A stretch of DNA of 64,000 nt. Source: RUG191 sp045642225. Its GTDB lineage: Bacteria > Bacillota > Clostridia > Lachnospirales > Lachnospiraceae. Of the stretch, positions 61,563 through 64,000 are shown one piece after another. The notes below the pieces were generated by a model. The model did not search any database. It saw only the letters and a list, made by a program, of their open reading frames with translations, and was not told the origin of the DNA. The stretch lies in the NCBI GenBank assembly GCA_045642225.1, contig JAZUIN010000119.1, positions 1-64,000 of the forward strand, read 5' to 3'. Every line of letters begins with the position of its first letter. Position 1 is the stretch's first letter. The position numbers and the translations under genes are program-made.

Positions 61563-63029
61563 TTATAACTCTTCAGATAGCTTAAATATCTTATCTAAGA
61601 TTCCCTTTGTCTTGTCCATTCCATCAACACATTCGTTAGTTATCTCAAGAGATGTCTCTGCTGATGCAACGACTTCTTCTGAAGATGCTGATAGATTAGA
61701 AATAGAATCCATAACTTCGTTATTAGCCTTAGCTGAATCGTTAACCTTATTCTCAATTTCTTTAACTGAAGCAGCAAGTTTCTTAACAGCTTCATCGATT
61801 TGCATAAATTGTTCTTCTGTAGCAGTAATCAATTCAGCCTCTTCTTCTGTAGCCTTAACTGACTTTTGCATGTTGCTTGAAGCAGTAACAATATTTTCAA
61901 CAAGAGAATCAATAACGTGACTAATTTGTTCTGCTGATTCTTTGGTTGTATCAGAAAGATTTCTGATCTCATCAGCAACTACCGCAAAACCTTTACCTGC
62001 TTCACCAGCACGAGCAGCTTCAATAGAAGCATTAAGTGAAAGCAAGTTTGTTTGCTCTGAAATCTCAAGGATAGCTTGAACAACGTCTTTGATACCTTCT
62101 GCTCTCTCTTGTAACTCCTTAGTCATCTGAGCTGTCTCAGCATTTACAGAAGATACGATATCTGACTGATCCATAAGCTTCTTAACTGTCTTGTTACCTT
62201 CTTCAACTACTGCAGAAGCTTCTCTACTTGTAACTGTCATATCTTCAGTCTTCTCAACGACTTGGTCTAATGCACTAGTAATGTTAGCTGACATCATTGT
62301 TTGTGTTTGAATTGAAGTTGCTGTCTGCTTTGTTGAATCGCTAATTTGTGTAACAGATGAAGATGATGATTCAATATTTGAAGCAAGATCTTCTACTGAT
62401 TGATTTGCAGAATCAAGTAAGTTCTTGATTTCCATTGAAGTCTCACGAACAGCATTAGCATTTTGCTCTTGTTCAGCAGCTTGCTTCTTGATGTTCTCCA
62501 TCAATTCTTGGTCTTGTGAAGCCATTACCTTAACTCCAAAGAATGCGATAAGACAACCAATCAATACAAAGAAGTCATTAAGAATAACTTGTAAAGTCAT
62601 TCCGCCTGTTCCAAATACGAAATACATAACATTATATACCGCATTACCAATAATTGCTGCGATAATACCTATCGTACAAGTAGAAACTTGTTTGTGAAGC
62701 ATTACTACGAAGCAAATCAAGAATGTAAAGCTTGATACGTATGGTACATTAGGATTTGAAATCAATACATCCATAAACGTTATGAGAACACCCATGAACA
62801 TTATTAGATGTCCCTTATGTGACAAAGAAAACTTCAATCTACCAATTAAAGTAATTATAAATCCAACTACGATTATAACTTCAGATATTATTACACCTGT
62901 CATCCCATCTCTATAGCCTGCACAGAGAAATGTAAGTACCATAGCTAAAATGTGAATAGGTGTTAGACATAAAAATGTTAATTTATTCTTGCCTATCAAA
63001 TGTCTTTCTTCTATTGAACGTTGTTCCAT
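61563..63029 (-). CDS. Methyl-accepting chemotaxis protein with multi-helix membrane sensor
   Basis: 488 aa from MEQRSIEERHLIG (63029; SD GGGGG). About six hydrophobic helices in residues 20-180 without a large periplasmic ligand domain or clear HAMP; then a coiled-coil signalling domain with the conserved hairpin tip EISEQTNLLSLNASIEAARA and GKGFAVVADEIRNL. It would signal to CheA; no other chemotaxis genes are in the window. The ligand is unknown. Confidence 0.9.
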   Translation of the reverse strand: MEQRSIEERHLIGKNKLTFLCLTPIHILAMVLTFLCAGYRDGMTGVIISEVIIVVGFIITLIGRLKFSLSHKGHLIMFMGVLITFMDVLISNPNVPYVSSFTFLICFVVMLHKQVSTCTIGIIAAIIGNAVYNVMYFVFGTGGMTLQVILNDFFVLIGCLIAFFGVKVMASQDQELMENIKKQAAEQEQNANAVRETSMEIKNLLDSANQSVEDLASNIESSSSSVTQISDSTKQTATSIQTQTMMSANITSALDQVVEKTEDMTVTSREASAVVEEGNKTVKKLMDQSDIVSSVNAETAQMTKELQERAEGIKDVVQAILEISEQTNLLSLNASIEAARAGEAGKGFAVVADEIRNLSDTTKESAEQISHVIDSLVENIVTASSNMQKSVKATEEEAELITATEEQFMQIDEAVKKLAASVKEIENKVNDSAKANNEVMDSISNLSASSEEVVASAETSLEITNECVDGMDKTKGILDKIFKLSEEL

Positions 63030-63110
63030 TATAAATCCCCCTAAAAAATTCATAAACTCATAATAATTATAATGTTTCTTATATCATTTTTCAATTTAAT
63101 TAATCAATAA

Positions 63111-64000
63111 TTATCCAATTTGTTCTTGTAAAACTTCCTTAGCACGAGCCAAACAATCACTGATACCCGCTGGATTCTTACCACCAGCTTGTGCCATATT
63201 AGGACGGCCACCACCGCCACCTCCAACAAGAGACGCGATTTCTTTAATCATGTTGCCTGCATGTGCTCCAGCCTTAATAGCATCATCAGTAGCCATAACC
63301 ATAAGAGAAACCTTACCACCATTATTAGATGCAAGTACAACTACACCTTGACCTAAGTTATTCTTAAGCTCATCTCCCAAGTCACGAAGTCCATTCATAT
63401 CGACATTTTCAAGCGCCTTAGCAACGAACTTGATACCTGCTACTTCTTCTACCTCTGACGATACATCGCCAAGTGCATCCTTAGCTGCTGCTGCCTTAAG
63501 AGAATCGTTCTCGCTCTTAAGCTCTTTCATTTCCTTAAGTAAGCTATTAAGCTTGTCCTCTAAATTGTTTACATCTGACTTAAGTATTACAGCAACATTT
63601 TCAAGCTTAGACTCAACCTCATTATAATAATCGAATACAGCTTGAGAGGTTAACGCTTCGATACGACGTGTTCCTGCTGCAACACCAGATTCCGAAACAA
63701 TCTTAAAGGCTGCGATAGAATTTGTATTATCAGCATGTGTACCACCACAAAGCTCGATAGAGAAATCTCCCATCTTAACTACACGAACTGTCTCGCCGTA
63801 CTTCTCACCAAACAACGCCATAGCGCCAGTCTTCTTTGCCTCGTCAATTGACATTTCTTCTGTAACAACAGGAAGCGCTTCGGCAATCTTAGCATTTACA
63901 ATAGCTTCTACCTTGCTAATCTCTTCAGGTGTCATTGCAGAGAAATGACTAAAGTCAAAACGAAGTCTATCAGGACTAACTTCAGAACCCTTCTGTTGTA
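63111..64000 (-). CDS. alaS: Alanine-tRNA ligase, C-terminal part (5' end outside the window)
   Basis: About 296 codons, open to the window edge; the upstream sequence SPDRLRFDFSHFSAMTPEE shows the frame continues. The editing domain has the HFSAM-type start and CGGTHADNTNSI; the C-terminal DHHA1 part has ASLVGGGGGGRPNMAQAGG. The catalytic aminoacylation domain lies outside. The first in-frame Met in view (63935) is not the start. Confidence 0.96.
   Translation of the reverse strand, partial: QQKGSEVSPDRLRFDFSHFSAMTPEEISKVEAIVNAKIAEALPVVTEEMSIDEAKKTGAMALFGEKYGETVRVVKMGDFSIELCGGTHADNTNSIAAFKIVSESGVAAGTRRIEALTSQAVFDYYNEVESKLENVAVILKSDVNNLEDKLNSLLKEMKELKSENDSLKAAAAKDALGDVSSEVEEVAGIKFVAKALENVDMNGLRDLGDELKNNLGQGVVVLASNNGGKVSLMVMATDDAIKAGAHAGNMIKEIASLVGGGGGGRPNMAQAGGKNPAGISDCLARAKEVLQEQIG

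Overview
The window comes from an AT-rich, low-GC Gram-positive chromosome. The 5' end of 16S rRNA, the gene orders nusB-xseA-xseB-ispA-dxs-tlyA-nadK-argR-recN and rho-rpmE-DUF1385-prmC-prfA, DUF4364 and DUF5688 proteins, ribonuclease Y and a perfect CGAAC-N4-GTTCG SOS box all point to Clostridia, family Lachnospiraceae. The 16S start looks close to the Lachnospira / Eubacterium eligens group, but that is an impression from about 140 nt and not a formal placement. Almost every gene is on the minus strand, so operons read from high to low coordinates.

Layout. 1-5.2 kb: 16S rRNA start with its promoter, a membrane-anchored 5'-nucleotidase-type phosphoesterase, a C39-like cysteine peptidase, an orphan C-terminal fragment of an Rpn nuclease, and an intergenic region that reads as a type I toxin-antitoxin locus. 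That locus has a holin-like peptide with a LexA box at its promoter, a convergent structured RNA, and six 11-bp phased repeats. 5.2-11.0 kb: a decayed integrative island in the 3' end of the GGGtGRT gene. Three copies of that gene's tail mark its borders. It carries a divergent cholesterol-dependent cytolysin with a membrane-protein partner, bracketed by 26-bp direct repeats. It also carries a long nested RNA hairpin over a leader peptide, a broken DUF5688 gene and a broken tyrosine integrase. 11.0-17.1 kb: GGGtGRT protein and its Fe-S scaffold partner, a hexapeptide-repeat protein, topoisomerase III and a DUF234-type ATPase. 17.2-23.5 kb: asd, argH, queH, a small membrane protein, tRNA-Thr with an intact DUF5688 gene directly behind it, and a diguanylate cyclase.

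23.5-32.1 kb: the conserved isoprenoid/DNA-repair/NAD kinase operon. 32.2-44.4 kb: Asp23, release factor 1 with its methylase, DUF1385, L31, Rho, proline symporter, MetA (acetyltransferase type by its selectivity residue), DNA ligase, a pseudouridine synthase that seems to start at ATT, an SH3 protein and tRNA-Arg. 44.5-50.8 kb: shikimate genes aroK, aroD, aroE, a Nudix hydrolase, RNase Y, RecX and RecA under a LexA box. 51-64 kb: DUF4364, malic enzyme, CBS-type pyrophosphatase, a coiled-coil tail-anchored protein, a two-gene minimal Suf-like Fe-S system, ilvE, RF3, phosphopentomutase, ribosomal protein S21, a chemotaxis receptor and the 3' part of alaS.

The most noteworthy material is in the accessory stretch 4.1-11.0 kb: an SOS-linked toxin module, a cytolysin cassette and an unexplained structured leader, side by side at an integration hotspot.
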